From: Mesorhizobium wenxiniae
GTDB taxonomy: Bacteria; Pseudomonadota; Alphaproteobacteria; Rhizobiales; Rhizobiaceae
Length of the DNA stretch: 64,000 bases
NCBI RefSeq assembly: GCF_002284535.1
Contig: NZ_NPKH01000001.1
Location: forward strand, 163,805-227,804
Reading direction: 5' to 3'
Shown: one piece after another, positions 47,159 through 56,771 of the stretch
Position numbering within the stretch: the first letter of the stretch is position 1
Layout: every line of letters starts with the position of its first letter
Program-made: the position numbers and the translations under genes
The notes under the pieces: generated by a model
Seen by the model: only the letters and a program-made list of their open reading frames with translations
The model's database searches: none
What the model was told of the DNA's origin: nothing

Positions 47159-48367
47159 ATGGACAGGCGCGTCGTCATCACCGGAGTGGGCGGCCTGTGC
47201 GGACTGGGCACCGACGCCGCCTCTATGTGGAAAGAGATGCGCGAAGGCCGCTCCGCCATCGGCCCGCTCGCCAATTCCGAGCTTCATGACCTGGAGGGCA
47301 TGACGGGCGCTGAGATCAAGGCGCTGCCCGAGCACGACATCAACCGGGGGCATCTCATCTCCATGGACCGCTTCAGCTTGCTCGCCGTGCTTGCAGCGCG
47401 CGAAGCCATGCGGCAGGCCGGACTTTCCTGCGACGAAGGGAATGCCCATCGCTTCGGCGCGACAGTGGGCGTCGGATTTACCGGTTCATACGCAACAGAA
47501 CAAACTTACCGCTCACTGCTTTTGGGTAGCGCAATCCGTGCTGAACTCTTCACTGGAGTAAAGGTGATGCCCAGCGCCGCTTCCGTCCATCTTAGCTTGA
47601 GCCTCGGCTTGCGCGGGCCGGTGTTCGGGGTGACCTCCGCATGTGCCTCGGCCAACCATGCGATCGCCTCGGCGGTGGATCAGATCAAGCTGGGCCGGGC
47701 CGACGTAATGGTTTCCGGGGGCAGCGACGCACCCTTCGCATGGGGCGTGCTGAAAGCATGGGAAGCAATGCGCGTGCTTTCACCCGATACCTGCCGGCCC
47801 TTCTCCGCCGATAGGAAGGGCCTGGTGCTGGGCGAGGGTGCTGGCATGGCCGTGCTGGAAAGCTACGAGCATGCAAGGGCGCGCGGTGCCACAATCCTTG
47901 CCGAGATCGCCGGCGTCGGCCTTTCCGCCGATGCCTTCCACATCGCCGCGCCATCTGTCGAGGGGCCAGCGTCGGCGATGCGCGCCTGCCTTGCCGATGC
48001 CGGGCTGAATGCCGGGGACGTCGACTACCTCAACGCGCACGGCACCGGTACCAAGAGCAATGATCAGACTGAAACGGCGGCGATCAAGCGTGTGTTTGGA
48101 AATCACGCTTATTCGATGTCCATCTCTTCCACCAAGTCCACGCACGCGCATTGCCTCGGCGCAGCGAGCGCGCTTGAAATGATCGCCTGCGTGATGGCAA
48201 TCCAAGAGGACGTCGTGCCGCCGACCGCCAACTATCGCGAGCCAGATCCCGCTTGCGACCTCGACATCACGCCCAATGTGCCGCGCGAGCGCAAGGTGCG
48301 CGTCGCCATGAGCAACGCCTTCGCCATGGGCGGCACGAACGCAGTTCTGGCATTCAGGCAGGTGTAG
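47159..48367 (+). CDS. nodE: Nodulation beta-ketoacyl synthase NodE (copy A)
   Basis: A 402-residue KAS II-type condensing enzyme. Catalytic Cys162 is in [12 protein letters not shown], the two His are in LNAHGTGT and STHAHCLG, with Lys in STKSTHAH and GGTNAVLAF at the end. NodE sets the length and unsaturation of the special acyl chain. Residues 107-148 ([20 protein letters not shown] and onward) differ sharply from copy B while flanks are nearly identical; the first differing residue is Phe107 here and Gly in copy B, aligning with Ile108 of E. coli FabF, an acyl-pocket gate. In addition the usual AAAGQVS is AASVHLS here. ATG directly follows the nodF stop. Confidence 0.93.
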   Translation: MDRRVVITGVGGLCGLGTDAASMWKEMREGRSAIGPLANSELHDLEGMTGAEIKALPEHDINRGHLISMDRFSLLAVLAAREAMRQAGLSCDEGNAHRFGATVGVGFTGSYATEQTYRSLLLGSAIRAELFTGVKVMPSAASVHLSLSLGLRGPVFGVTSACASANHAIASAVDQIKLGRADVMVSGGSDAPFAWGVLKAWEAMRVLSPDTCRPFSADRKGLVLGEGAGMAVLESYEHARARGATILAEIAGVGLSADAFHIAAPSVEGPASAMRACLADAGLNAGDVDYLNAHGTGTKSNDQTETAAIKRVFGNHAYSMSISSTKSTHAHCLGAASALEMIACVMAIQEDVVPPTANYREPDPACDLDITPNVPRERKVRVAMSNAFAMGGTNAVLAFRQV

Positions 48368-48404
48368 AAGCCATGCAAGACGCCTCATTTGAGGTCACCT
48401 GTCG

Positions 48405-48921
48405 TATCTAGCTGCTTGCCGGACCACTATGTGAAGCGAGCGCTATTTGCTGCCTCTGCGATGCGGGAATTGGCAGCGGACGTCTCACGATCAAACAGGC
48501 ATCTGCTTGTAGAATTCTTTTAATCGTGAAGCGGCGCGAGTGCGCTATCCGTTGAGGTGAGCAAGGCCGGCGCCCTGGGTGAGCTCTGGTGTCGGGTGGT
48601 GGAAAGTACAGGGGGAGCTGTGTGGCCACCTCTTTCTCGGCCTCGACGATGTGCGAAGGAGCCTGTGCGGCGAACGGGCCGACGCCCCAGGCTCAGAACC
48701 TGGGCGAACCTAACTCCCGCCAAAGGACAGCCCAGAGCTGGATACACGAAAAAGATACTGAACCCGCGAATCAGATTCTGATCAATCGTCGTGTCTGAGC
48801 TCCGCTCGGCTCTTACGGAGATAATCGCGCGGCCCGGCAACGGCCGCGCGTGCCGCGGGCGTGAGCTTTGCGCTTCGTCAGAAGTGCCTCGAGCGTGACG
48901 ACGATAATTGACCAGCCATAT
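48405..48921 (-). pseudogene. nodD remnant 2, heavily decayed
   Basis: The minus strand starts MRSIWLVN at about 48924 and, with a shift, reads IVVTLEALLTKRK (compare [13 protein letters not shown] of NodD). At the far end RPLPIPASQRQQIALASHSGPAS matches [24 protein letters not shown] of the NodD C-terminus. The middle is unrecognisable. It is divergent from the nod box at 48940 that serves nodABC. Confidence 0.6.
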
Positions 48922-48939
48922 GGAACGCATTCGCCCAGT

Positions 48940-48988
48940 TATCCAAAGCGTGGATACCTTTCATCTAAACAAAGGATTTTACCGTTTT
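48940..48988 (+). promoter_or_regulatory. nod box 2 (nodABC)
   Basis: Begins ATCCAAAGCGTGGATA and continues ATCTAAACAAAGGATTTTAC, a good match to the nod box. It lies about 230 bp upstream of nodA, with a leader in which no gene is seen. Confidence 0.85.
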
Positions 48989-49220
48989 TGCTGCAGGTCC
49001 CATAGAAGCGCTTCAAGTTGGAAAGATAGGTAGTTCCGATGGTTGCGTTGGATCCGAGGAGCATCATCTGGTGTGCGGGGCGTACAAAGTCAGTCGCATC
49101 TGCATTGCGGCTTGGTCTTTCGGCGGTCTCCACAAGTTACGCCCCGTTGGCGCGACGCCAATTATTTAACCAATGCTTGGACATTTATCTCAACCAGACA
49201 GCTACAAGGTGAGGTCTTCC

Positions 49221-49811
49221 ATGCGCCCGAATGTCGAGTGGAAGTTGTGCTGGGAAAATGAGTTGCAACTGGCCGACCATGTCGAACTCTCCGACTTTTT
49301 TCGAAAGACCTATGGACGGACTGGCGCCTTCAACGCGGAGCCATTCGAAGGCGGCCGCAGTTGGGCCGGCGCGAGGCCGGAATTCCGCGCAATCGGCTAC
49401 GACGCGCATGGGGTAGCGGCTCACATCGGCATGCTGCGGCGCTTCATCAAAGTTGGCGAGGTCGACTTGATCGTCGCTGAATTGGGCCTGTACGCGGTTC
49501 GTCCGGATCTTGAAGGGCTCGGAATCGGTTTTTCGATGCGCGTGGCGTACCCAGTGCTCCATCAGTTGGGTGTTCCATTCGCTTTCGGCACGGTTCGGCA
49601 CGCGCTGCGAAACCATGTCGAAAGATTCTGCAGAGCCGGCCTCGCGAACATTGTGTCGGGCGTTCGCGTACGGTCGACCCGTCCAGACGTGCATCCCGAC
49701 CTGCCGCCCACGCGCCTGGAAGACGTACTCGTGTTGGTTTCGCCGATCGGACGCTCGATGGACGAGTGGCCGTCCGGTACCCTGATCGACCGGAACGGTC
49801 CGGAACTATGA
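49221..49811 (+). CDS. nodA: Nodulation N-acyltransferase NodA
   Basis: A 196-residue protein, the standard length. [21 protein letters not shown] at the start, [25 protein letters not shown] in the middle and [25 protein letters not shown] near the end are NodA signatures. It attaches the acyl chain to the free amine of the chitin oligomer made by NodC and NodB. ATG 49221 follows gtgaggtcttcc; an upstream frame start at 49173 lacks NodA-like residues. The stop overlaps nodB (ATGA). This is the only intact nodA of three loci. Confidence 0.96.
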   Translation: MRPNVEWKLCWENELQLADHVELSDFFRKTYGRTGAFNAEPFEGGRSWAGARPEFRAIGYDAHGVAAHIGMLRRFIKVGEVDLIVAELGLYAVRPDLEGLGIGFSMRVAYPVLHQLGVPFAFGTVRHALRNHVERFCRAGLANIVSGVRVRSTRPDVHPDLPPTRLEDVLVLVSPIGRSMDEWPSGTLIDRNGPEL

Positions 49812-50467
49812 AGCCTCTGGACTACATATGCGAAGGGCAGAGTGACAATGCCGATGGCATTGCAGAGCGCAGCGTCTATCTGACGTTTGACGACGGTCCC
49901 AATTCATTTTTCACACCGCAGATACTCAATGTGCTGGCGCAACATCAGGTGCCGGCGACCTTCTTCGTTGTTGGGGCCTACGCGGCCGACGAGCCGGAAC
50001 TCGTTCGCCGAATTATTACAGACGGGCACGGTATAGCCAACCACACGATGACTCATCCGGACCTGGCTAAATGCGGGCCCGTCGAAGTCGACCGCCAGAT
50101 AGTTGAGGCAAACAGAGTCATAGGGATGGCTTGCCCGCAGGCCATGGTTCGGTACTTTCGTGCACCGTATGGCATCTGGACCGAAGAAGTAATCGCTGCA
50201 TCAGCGGGTGCGGCATTGGCGCCCGTCCATTGGTCCATTGATCCACGCGACTGGTCTCGCCCCGGCGTTGACGCCATCGTCGACAGAGTGCTCGCCGATA
50301 TCCGGCCGGGCGCAATCGTGCTGTTGCACGACGGGTGCGCTCCCGACGAATTGCAACCAGGCAATCAAGCCAGTCTGCGCGACCAGACGGTGACAGCGTT
50401 GTCACGCCTAATTCCAGAATTGCACGGCCGCGGATTTGTAATCCGATCACTTCCTCAACATCCCTGA
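49808..50467 (+). CDS. nodB: Chitooligosaccharide deacetylase NodB
   Basis: A 219-residue polysaccharide deacetylase. YLTFDDGPN holds the catalytic Asp, [10 protein letters not shown] the metal-binding H-x3-H, and [15 protein letters not shown] and IVLLHDG the remaining conserved motifs. It removes the acetyl group from the non-reducing end of the oligomer, creating the amine used by NodA. ATG 49808 overlaps the nodA stop. All catalytic residues are present. Confidence 0.96.
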   Translation: MKPLDYICEGQSDNADGIAERSVYLTFDDGPNSFFTPQILNVLAQHQVPATFFVVGAYAADEPELVRRIITDGHGIANHTMTHPDLAKCGPVEVDRQIVEANRVIGMACPQAMVRYFRAPYGIWTEEVIAASAGAALAPVHWSIDPRDWSRPGVDAIVDRVLADIRPGAIVLLHDGCAPDELQPGNQASLRDQTVTALSRLIPELHGRGFVIRSLPQHP

Positions 50468-50482
50468 ACAAACAGAGATCCT

Positions 50483-51808
50483 ATGGACCTTCTCACCACA
50501 GCCAGTACTGTTGCCGTTTCGTCTTATGCGGTGCTCTCGACTGTTTACAGAGGCATGCAAGCGGTCTACTCCCAACCGGAAAATGTTACGCCGCCGTCGG
50601 AAAGCTTGTTCGGATCCGACCGTTGGCCGAGCGTGGATGTCATCATCCCCTGCTACAATGAGGACCCGCGCACACTCGCGGCGTGTTTAGCTTCCATCGC
50701 AATTCAAGATTACGCCGGAACATTTCAGGTCTATCTGGTTGACGACGGTTCTGGAAATCGTAATGCCGTCATCCCGGTACATCACGCCTACGAGGGCGAC
50801 CCGAGATTCAATTTCATTCTGCTCCGCGAGAATGTTGGCAAACGCAAGGCGCAGATCGCCGCCATCCGCCGCTCATCTGGAGATTTCGTGCTCAGCGTCG
50901 ACTCTGACACGACACTTGCGTCCGACGTGATCACGAAGCTTGCAGTAAAAATGCGGGATCCCATGGTCGGAGCGGCCATGGGCCAGCTGACGGCATACAA
51001 CCGCAGCGACACTTGGTTGACCCGATTGATCGATATGGAATACTGGCTGGCTTGCAATGAGGAGCGCGCGGCGCAAGGTCGCTTTGGTGCGGTCATGTGC
51101 TGCTGCGGCCCATGTGCAATGTACCGCCGGTCTTGTCTCCTTTCTCTGCTGGATCAATACGAGACGCAGCTGTTCAGGGGGAAACCAAGCGACTTCGGTG
51201 AAGACCGTCATCTTACGATCCTCATGCTGAAAGCAGGCTTTCGAACCGAGTACGTTCCAGATGCCGTCGCGGCGACAGTCGTTCCGGACAAGATGGGACC
51301 TTATTTGCGCCAACAACTCCGCTGGGCACGGAGCACTTTCCGGGACACGATGCTTGCGCGAGGTCTACTGCGTGGCCTGGATCGCTATCTAACTTTGGAT
51401 GTGATGGGAGAGAATCTCGGCCCATTGTTGCTCGGCATCGCGGTAGTAACGGCGCTCGGTGAGCTACTATTTTCACATACAGTAAATTGGTGGACGGTGC
51501 TGGCTATTGTCACCATGACCATAATCAGATCTACGGTGTTATCTTTCCGCACTCGGCAGCTTCGATTCATCGGCTATTCAATGCACGCGTTAATCAGGAT
51601 ATTCCTGTTGATCCCCTTGAAGGCTTACGCCCTGTGTACATTGAGCAATAGCGATTGGCTGTCGCGTAAAAGTGTTCCCCTGCCCAACAGAAGCACAAAG
51701 GAAATCACAAGCGCGATGCCGCTTGCCGGAGCAAATGCTGCGGGCAATTCTGGAATTGCGGAGTCACTTCATACTGCAGATCTTTCGCTCACAGCTGGTG
51801 AAGTCTGA
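50483..51808 (+). CDS. nodC: Chitooligosaccharide synthase NodC
   Basis: A 441-residue membrane glycosyltransferase of family GT2. An N-terminal membrane segment precedes PSVDVIIPCYNEDP; the catalytic acidic motifs are VDDGSGNR, SVDSDT and FGEDRHLT, and QQLRWARSTFRDT is the processive Q-x-x-R-W. C-terminal hydrophobic segments span about 310-390. It polymerises UDP-GlcNAc into the Nod-factor backbone of three to five sugars. It follows nodB by 15 bp and is full length. Confidence 0.96.
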   Translation: MDLLTTASTVAVSSYAVLSTVYRGMQAVYSQPENVTPPSESLFGSDRWPSVDVIIPCYNEDPRTLAACLASIAIQDYAGTFQVYLVDDGSGNRNAVIPVHHAYEGDPRFNFILLRENVGKRKAQIAAIRRSSGDFVLSVDSDTTLASDVITKLAVKMRDPMVGAAMGQLTAYNRSDTWLTRLIDMEYWLACNEERAAQGRFGAVMCCCGPCAMYRRSCLLSLLDQYETQLFRGKPSDFGEDRHLTILMLKAGFRTEYVPDAVAATVVPDKMGPYLRQQLRWARSTFRDTMLARGLLRGLDRYLTLDVMGENLGPLLLGIAVVTALGELLFSHTVNWWTVLAIVTMTIIRSTVLSFRTRQLRFIGYSMHALIRIFLLIPLKAYALCTLSNSDWLSRKSVPLPNRSTKEITSAMPLAGANAAGNSGIAESLHTADLSLTAGEV

Positions 51809-52069
51809 CGGCCTTGCAGCGCCGGGTGACCGAGTAAGTTGTGTCAGTCGACACGTGGTGAAGCTTGTCGAGTTACCTATGGTCAGAACGGGAACTATCT
51901 GGAAGCGACACGTGGCATCTTGACGTTAATTCTTTGGCGGAAGCGATACACGCGTCGCTCCGGCCGCGACTTTCCAAAGGTGCCATCTCAAGGCGGTGGC
52001 CTGCTCTGAACCAGATTCGTAAGTAAGCTGCCGGTGGCCAATCGGACTCATTCCGCTTGAGATAGACGC

Positions 52070-52984
52070 ATGTCCAATGTAGCAATCGACCTTACCGGCG
52101 TAACCAAATTATTCGGAAACAAGCTCGTTGTGGACGGGCTGTCCTTCACCGTTGCATCGGGAGAGTGCTTCGGTCTGCTGGGGCCGAACGGCGCAGGCAA
52201 GAGCACGATTGCGCGTATGCTCCTCGGTATGACCCGGCCTGACGCGGGTGATATAACAGTCCTCGGTCTACCAGTGCCGGCACGCAGCCGCTTGGCCCGC
52301 AAGGGCATAGGCGTGGTCCCGCAGTTCGACAATCTCGACCTGGAATTTACGGTACGTGAGAACCTGTTGGTGTTCGGGCGCTACTTCGGCATGAGAACAA
52401 GAGAGATCAACGCCGTCATCCCACGGCTCCTCGAGTTCGCTCGCCTTGAGAGCAAGGCGGATTCACGTGTCGGCCTGCTATCCGGCGGGATGAAGCGGCG
52501 CCTGACGCTGGCACGTGCTCTGATCAACGACCCCCAGTTGCTTGTGATGGATGAGCCCACGACCGGCCTCGACCCGCATGCCCGCCATCTGATCTGGGAG
52601 CGACTTCGTTTCCTGCTGGCGAGCGGAAAAACGATCATTTTGACCACCCATTTCATGGAAGAGGCTGAGCGGCTTTGTGATCGGCTGTGTGTTCTCGAAC
52701 GGGGACGCAAGATCGCCGAGGGCAGTCCTCATGCGCTGATCGACGAGTACATTGGGTGCAACGTGATCGAGATCTTCGGCGGCAATCCACAGGAGCTGAT
52801 TTCGCTGATCAGGCCGTACGTTCAGCGTATCGAGGTAAGCGGCGAGACGCTCTTTTGCTATGCGCCTGATCCGGAGGATGTGCGCATCCAGCTTCGCGGT
52901 CGAGCGGGTCTGCGTATTCTGGAGCGTCCACCCAGTCTGGAGGACGTTTTCTTGCGGCTAACCGGACGTGAGATGGAGAAGTGA
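52070..52984 (+). CDS. nodI: Nod-factor export ATPase NodI
   Basis: A 304-residue ABC ATPase: Walker [10 protein letters not shown], signature [15 protein letters not shown], Walker [14 protein letters not shown], switch His in [12 protein letters not shown]. With NodJ it exports lipochitooligosaccharides across the inner membrane. It is 261 bp after nodC, with no other gene between, and 3 bp before nodJ. No lesion is visible. Confidence 0.95.
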   Translation: MSNVAIDLTGVTKLFGNKLVVDGLSFTVASGECFGLLGPNGAGKSTIARMLLGMTRPDAGDITVLGLPVPARSRLARKGIGVVPQFDNLDLEFTVRENLLVFGRYFGMRTREINAVIPRLLEFARLESKADSRVGLLSGGMKRRLTLARALINDPQLLVMDEPTTGLDPHARHLIWERLRFLLASGKTIILTTHFMEEAERLCDRLCVLERGRKIAEGSPHALIDEYIGCNVIEIFGGNPQELISLIRPYVQRIEVSGETLFCYAPDPEDVRIQLRGRAGLRILERPPSLEDVFLRLTGREMEK

Positions 52985-52987
52985 GCA

Positions 52988-53776
52988 ATGGGTGAACGTC
53001 TTGCGGCCGCTCTACCCGCCAACGCCTGGAACTGGATCGCGGTGTGGCGCCGCAATCATTTGGCATGGAAGAAGGTGGCATTTGCTTCAATGCTCGGCAC
53101 CCTTGCTGATCCGATGATTTACCTTTTCGGGCTCGGCACTGGCCTTGGACTGTTGGTAGGCCGCATCGAAGGTGCATCCTACATCGCTTTTCTGGCAGCC
53201 GGCATGGTTGCGACAAGCGCGATGACAGCATCGACCTTCGAAACAATTTACGCGGTTTTCGGTCGAATGCGCGATCAGGGCACTTGGGAAGCAATCTTGC
53301 ACACACAACTTACCCTCGGCGACATCGTTCTCGGTGAATTGACCTGGGCAGCCACAAAGGCCTTTCTGGCCGGTACGACAATTGCGATTGTTGCCGCCGC
53401 GCTAGGTTATGCCGCGTGGACGTCGGTTCTCTACGTGCTGCCGGTCATCGCTCTCACCGGGTTCGCCTTTGCGAGCCTGGCCATGCTCGTCATCGCGCTC
53501 GCGCCCAGTTATCACTATTTTATTTTCTATCAGACGCTTGTCATCACACCTATGCTGTTCCTTTCGGGCGCGGTTTTTCCAGTCGGCCAATTGCCAGGAG
53601 TGTTTCAGCAGATTGCGGCCTTCTCGCCGCTGGCGAATTCTATCGATCTAATCCGTCCGGTGATGCTCGGCCGCCTGGGCGACAATGTAGGGCTGCATAT
53701 AGGCGCACTTTGCATGTTCGCTGTATTGCCTTTTTTTCTGTCGGCTGGACTGTTTCATCGACGACTAATGCGTTGA
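52988..53776 (+). CDS. nodJ: Nod-factor export permease NodJ
   Basis: A 262-residue ABC-2 type permease with six hydrophobic segments, starting near [16 protein letters not shown] and including [21 protein letters not shown] and [17 protein letters not shown], the conserved ABC-2 region. It forms the membrane part of the NodIJ exporter. Start ATG at 52988 follows the nodI stop closely. The 286 bp after it, up to nodH, show no gene. Confidence 0.95.
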   Translation: MGERLAAALPANAWNWIAVWRRNHLAWKKVAFASMLGTLADPMIYLFGLGTGLGLLVGRIEGASYIAFLAAGMVATSAMTASTFETIYAVFGRMRDQGTWEAILHTQLTLGDIVLGELTWAATKAFLAGTTIAIVAAALGYAAWTSVLYVLPVIALTGFAFASLAMLVIALAPSYHYFIFYQTLVITPMLFLSGAVFPVGQLPGVFQQIAAFSPLANSIDLIRPVMLGRLGDNVGLHIGALCMFAVLPFFLSAGLFHRRLMR

Positions 53777-54062
53777 CGCTTACCTACGCCCATCAACGAG
53801 AAGGAGGTCCGCAATGCCGGATTGCAAACTGCCCACAGCGGCCCGGAGGCATGCGTGTGCCAGGAATCGCGAGTGGTACAACAACGCCGAAGCCGGGCGC
53901 CACCAGCCGCTGCAGGCACGCGCCCATCTTCGCGACCACACCTCGGAGTACAGGCTGGGTGGTGAGGCGCGGACCCACCCGGAGCGTTCAAGCGATAGCA
54001 GCCAAGCTTCTTGTGCGCGTCCCCAGACCGTCGCGGCCATTATTTAGTTGGATAAACATGCA

Positions 54063-54824
54063 ATGACCCACAACGAACCAACTCCTGAGCCTTTTGTGAT
54101 CCTTGCTATGCCAAGGACCGGAACACACTATTTAGAAGAATTGCTAAACGAGCATCCGACCGTTTTGAGTAACGGTGAGTTGCTAAACGAATATGATCCC
54201 AATTGGCCCAGCACGGATCGCCTGCTAGGCACGGATCGCGAGCTTCTTGAGCTTGCCTATGTGCGCTGCCCTATGCGCGACTACAAGAATGTGACGCATC
54301 TTGGCTGCAAGATCAATGAACCTCAGTTTCGCGAGCGTCCAGCATTCTTTGCGGAATTAGTTCGTTGGCCAGCACTCAAGGTCATCCTCGTTGTTCGCCG
54401 AAACGTATTGGAATCGCTCCGATCCTTTGTGCAGGCCAGGGAAAGCGGTCAGTGGCTGAAGTTCAGCTCGGACAACGATACCGCTCGGCCACCGAGCGTC
54501 AGGTTGTCAATCGCTGACTGTGAGGCTTATTTCAAAGCCGCCGACGATTTTCACGCTCGCGTTATGGACTCCTTCACGTCGACCAACCTGCTTGTAATGG
54601 AATACGAGAGCCTTCTTCATGAACCTGCCCAATGCTTGGGAGCGGTTTGGGATTTCCTGGGCGTTCCAGCGCTTGAGCCATCAGATAACGCCATCCTGCA
54701 GCGCCAGGAAACGCGACCGCTGGATCAAACGGTGGAGAACTTTGACGAGTTGCGGATTCACTTCGCACGCGGACCTTATTCAAGATTTTTTGACCTCGGA
54801 GATTCGATGCGCTCCTACGCTTAA
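54063..54824 (+). CDS. nodH: Nod-factor sulfotransferase NodH
   Basis: A 253-residue sulfotransferase. PFVILAMPRTGTHYLEELLNEHP holds the 5'-phosphosulfate loop, and LVVRRNVLESLRSFVQARESGQWLKF the 3'-phosphate-binding part; the C-terminus QRQETRPLDQTVENFDELR is NodH-specific. It transfers sulfate from PAPS to the reducing-end sugar of the Nod factor, a host-range determinant for hosts such as Medicago. No nodPQ (PAPS synthesis) is in the window, so PAPS must come from elsewhere. The ATG at 54063 is preferred over 54048 since the peptide then starts like other NodH proteins (MTH). Confidence 0.92.
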   Translation: MTHNEPTPEPFVILAMPRTGTHYLEELLNEHPTVLSNGELLNEYDPNWPSTDRLLGTDRELLELAYVRCPMRDYKNVTHLGCKINEPQFRERPAFFAELVRWPALKVILVVRRNVLESLRSFVQARESGQWLKFSSDNDTARPPSVRLSIADCEAYFKAADDFHARVMDSFTSTNLLVMEYESLLHEPAQCLGAVWDFLGVPALEPSDNAILQRQETRPLDQTVENFDELRIHFARGPYSRFFDLGDSMRSYA

Positions 54825-55064
54825 TCGCTTGTCCCGCGTGCTCTGATGGGCGTGTAGGATATCCTGCAGTTTGCGCGCAATCCGTCGCAAAACTGACCAA
54901 CCAAAGTCACCAAGACGACAGATATCGGCCGGCATTCGATCTGCGGCGAACATCAAAGGCACGGCCGCAAGGCGACCTGGTCAATTCCCTCTCTGGCGAA
55001 GCACTTCTTCACGCGATCTTTGGCGAGCCTTGAGTGCAAATTCCGGCAAAGGTGGAGGGTTCCA
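54825..55064. other. Region between nodH and the dctA promoter, no gene
   Basis: About 240 bp with no recognisable gene on either strand. An imperfect half of a second palindrome (GTGCAAATTCCGGCA) lies at about 55034-55048, possibly a weaker activator site. Confidence 0.35.
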
Positions 55065-55079
55065 GTGCGCAACCCGCAC
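55065..55079. promoter_or_regulatory. Palindromic activator site upstream of dctA (DctD-like)
   Basis: GTGCGCAACCCGCAC is a perfect GTGCG-N5-CGCAC palindrome about 65 bp upstream of the predicted start. Its form resembles DctD sites upstream of rhizobial dctA genes (from memory, not verified). No dctBD genes are visible nearby. Confidence 0.5.
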
Positions 55080-55108
55080 CAATCTCGCTGGACGGGACAG
55101 GCCTCCAG

Positions 55109-55125
55109 TTGGCACGGCGCTTGCT
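55109..55125 (+). promoter_or_regulatory. Consensus sigma-54 promoter of dctA
   Basis: TTGGCACGGCGCTTGCT is a perfect TGGCACG-N4-TTGC promoter with GG and GC ten bases apart. Predicted start about 55136, 74 bp before the coding start. Confidence 0.9.
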
Positions 55126-55209
55126 CCGAGATGACAGCAGCGCTCGACCGGAGCGCAGCATGGGAGAAGGAGGAGCCCCCACCCCGATCCGGTCAGGGAG
55201 AGAGAAACG

Positions 55210-56496
55210 GTGTTGGTTCCAAAAGTCCCCCGCGCGATCGCAGCGCCCCGCAAGCGCCATTTTGCCCGGACCTACGTGCAGGTGCTTGCCGCCATAGTCC
55301 TGGGAGCCGCAATTGGCTACCTCTATCCGGAAACCGGCCAGAGCCTGAAGCCGCTCGGCGATGCCTTCATCAAAGTCGTCAAGATGATTATCGCACCTGT
55401 CATCTTCCTGACAATTGCGACCGGCATTGCCGGCATGAGCGATCTGCAGAAGGTCGGCCGAGTTGCCGCCAAGGCGATGGTTTATTTCCTCACCTTCTCG
55501 ACCCTTGCACTCGTTGTCGGACTGATTGTCGCGAATATCGTTCAGCCTGGCGCCGGCCTCAACATCGATCCGGCCTCGCTCGATGTCCAAGCCGTTAAGG
55601 GCTATGTGGCCACGGCTCACGAGCAGTCCGTGATCAGCTTCCTGATGAACATCATCCCGTCAACGATTGCCAGTGCCTTCGCGGAAGGCGACATCCTGCA
55701 AGTCTTGTTCTTCTCGGTCCTGTTCGGCATTGCTTTGGCGATGACCGGAGAGACGAGCAGGCCGGTCGTTACCTTTCTCCAGGCGCTTACCGCCCCCATT
55801 TTTAAGCTCGTCGGCATTCTGATGAAGGCTGCACCCATCGGCGCCTTCGGCGCAATGGCCTTTACGATCGGCAAATACGGAATCGGTTCGGTGGCCAACC
55901 TCGCGATACTGGTCGCGACGTTCTATCTTACCGCCTTCCTCTTCGTGTTCGGGGTTCTCGGCGCGGTCTGCCGCTACAACGGCTTCTCCATCTTTTCTCT
56001 CGTCCGCTACATCAAGGACGAACTGCTGCTTGTCCTGGCAACGTCCTCCTCGGAGGCCGCGCTGCCCTCGCTCATGGAGAAGATGGAGAAGGCCGGCGCC
56101 GCGCGTTCGGTCGTAAGTCTCGTCATCCCTACTGGATACTCATTCAATCTGGACGGTACCAATATCTACATGACGATCGCCGCCCTCTTCATCGCGCAGG
56201 CGACGAACACAGATTTGTCAATTGCCGATCAGATCCTCCTGCTGCTAATTGCGATGCTTTCCTCGAAGGGTGCGGCAGGCGTCACCGGCGCCGGCTTCAT
56301 CACATTGGCCGCTACTCTCTCTGTCGTGCCGAGTGTTCCCGTTGCCGGAATGGCTCTAATTCTTGGCGTGGACCGCTTCATGTCGGAATGCCGCGCGCTG
56401 ACGAATTTAGTCGGTAATGCGGTGGCATCGCTCGTTGTCGCTCGCTGGGAAGGCGAATTGGACCAGTCACGGATGGAAGCCGCTTTCCGCGATTAG
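55210..56496 (+). CDS. dctA: C4-dicarboxylate transporter DctA
   Basis: A 428-residue membrane carrier (DAACS family) with about eight helices and two re-entrant loops. [16 protein letters not shown] holds the serine-rich motif and [20 protein letters not shown] the substrate and cation site; both are typical of DctA. It imports succinate, fumarate and malate, the carbon source of bacteroids, so it is needed for fixation. The start is GTG at 55210 after gggagagagaaac. An intact sigma-54 promoter precedes it. The usual partners dctB and dctD are absent here. Confidence 0.93.
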   Translation: MLVPKVPRAIAAPRKRHFARTYVQVLAAIVLGAAIGYLYPETGQSLKPLGDAFIKVVKMIIAPVIFLTIATGIAGMSDLQKVGRVAAKAMVYFLTFSTLALVVGLIVANIVQPGAGLNIDPASLDVQAVKGYVATAHEQSVISFLMNIIPSTIASAFAEGDILQVLFFSVLFGIALAMTGETSRPVVTFLQALTAPIFKLVGILMKAAPIGAFGAMAFTIGKYGIGSVANLAILVATFYLTAFLFVFGVLGAVCRYNGFSIFSLVRYIKDELLLVLATSSSEAALPSLMEKMEKAGAARSVVSLVIPTGYSFNLDGTNIYMTIAALFIAQATNTDLSIADQILLLLIAMLSSKGAAGVTGAGFITLAATLSVVPSVPVAGMALILGVDRFMSECRALTNLVGNAVASLVVARWEGELDQSRMEAAFRD

Positions 56497-56771
56497 GGTT
56501 ACATCAAACTGGCTCCCCGCAAGCAAGATCGCAACAGCGCGACGTGTAAGTAGCGGCCTTGACACAACAGTCGAATTGCCAGCCTCCAAAGAGCGCTGGA
56601 AATAGAGTACTAACGCAGTGAGTAATACAACACCATGAAGCCCCTAAGCAAACGAACGGTTCACGGAAACTCATCTGGGTGCGCATGGAGCGCTGTTCGT
56701 CGAATGCGCTATCCGCGGGGTGGGGGAACTATTTCAGCTTGCCGCCCCAAGCCGTCGCGGGAGCGCACCGG
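56497..56771. other. Leader between dctA and the LacI-type gene
   Basis: About 275 bp without a gene. No clear terminator for dctA was found. Confidence 0.3.

Larger units (their letters stand above)
46248..48367. repeat. nodD'-nod box-nodA'-nodFE duplication, copy A
   Basis: This segment is repeated at 62345-64000 (continuing past the window). Offsets are 16,097 bp at the left end and 16,033 bp from nodF on, reflecting a net loss in the nodA wreck of copy B (one 75-bp deletion). Identity is very high except for a block inside nodE. Confidence 0.9.

Noticed and set aside
53777..54062. Short overlapping frames between nodJ and nodH.
   Set aside because: All are Arg/His/Pro-rich, in several phases, without motifs or ribosome sites.
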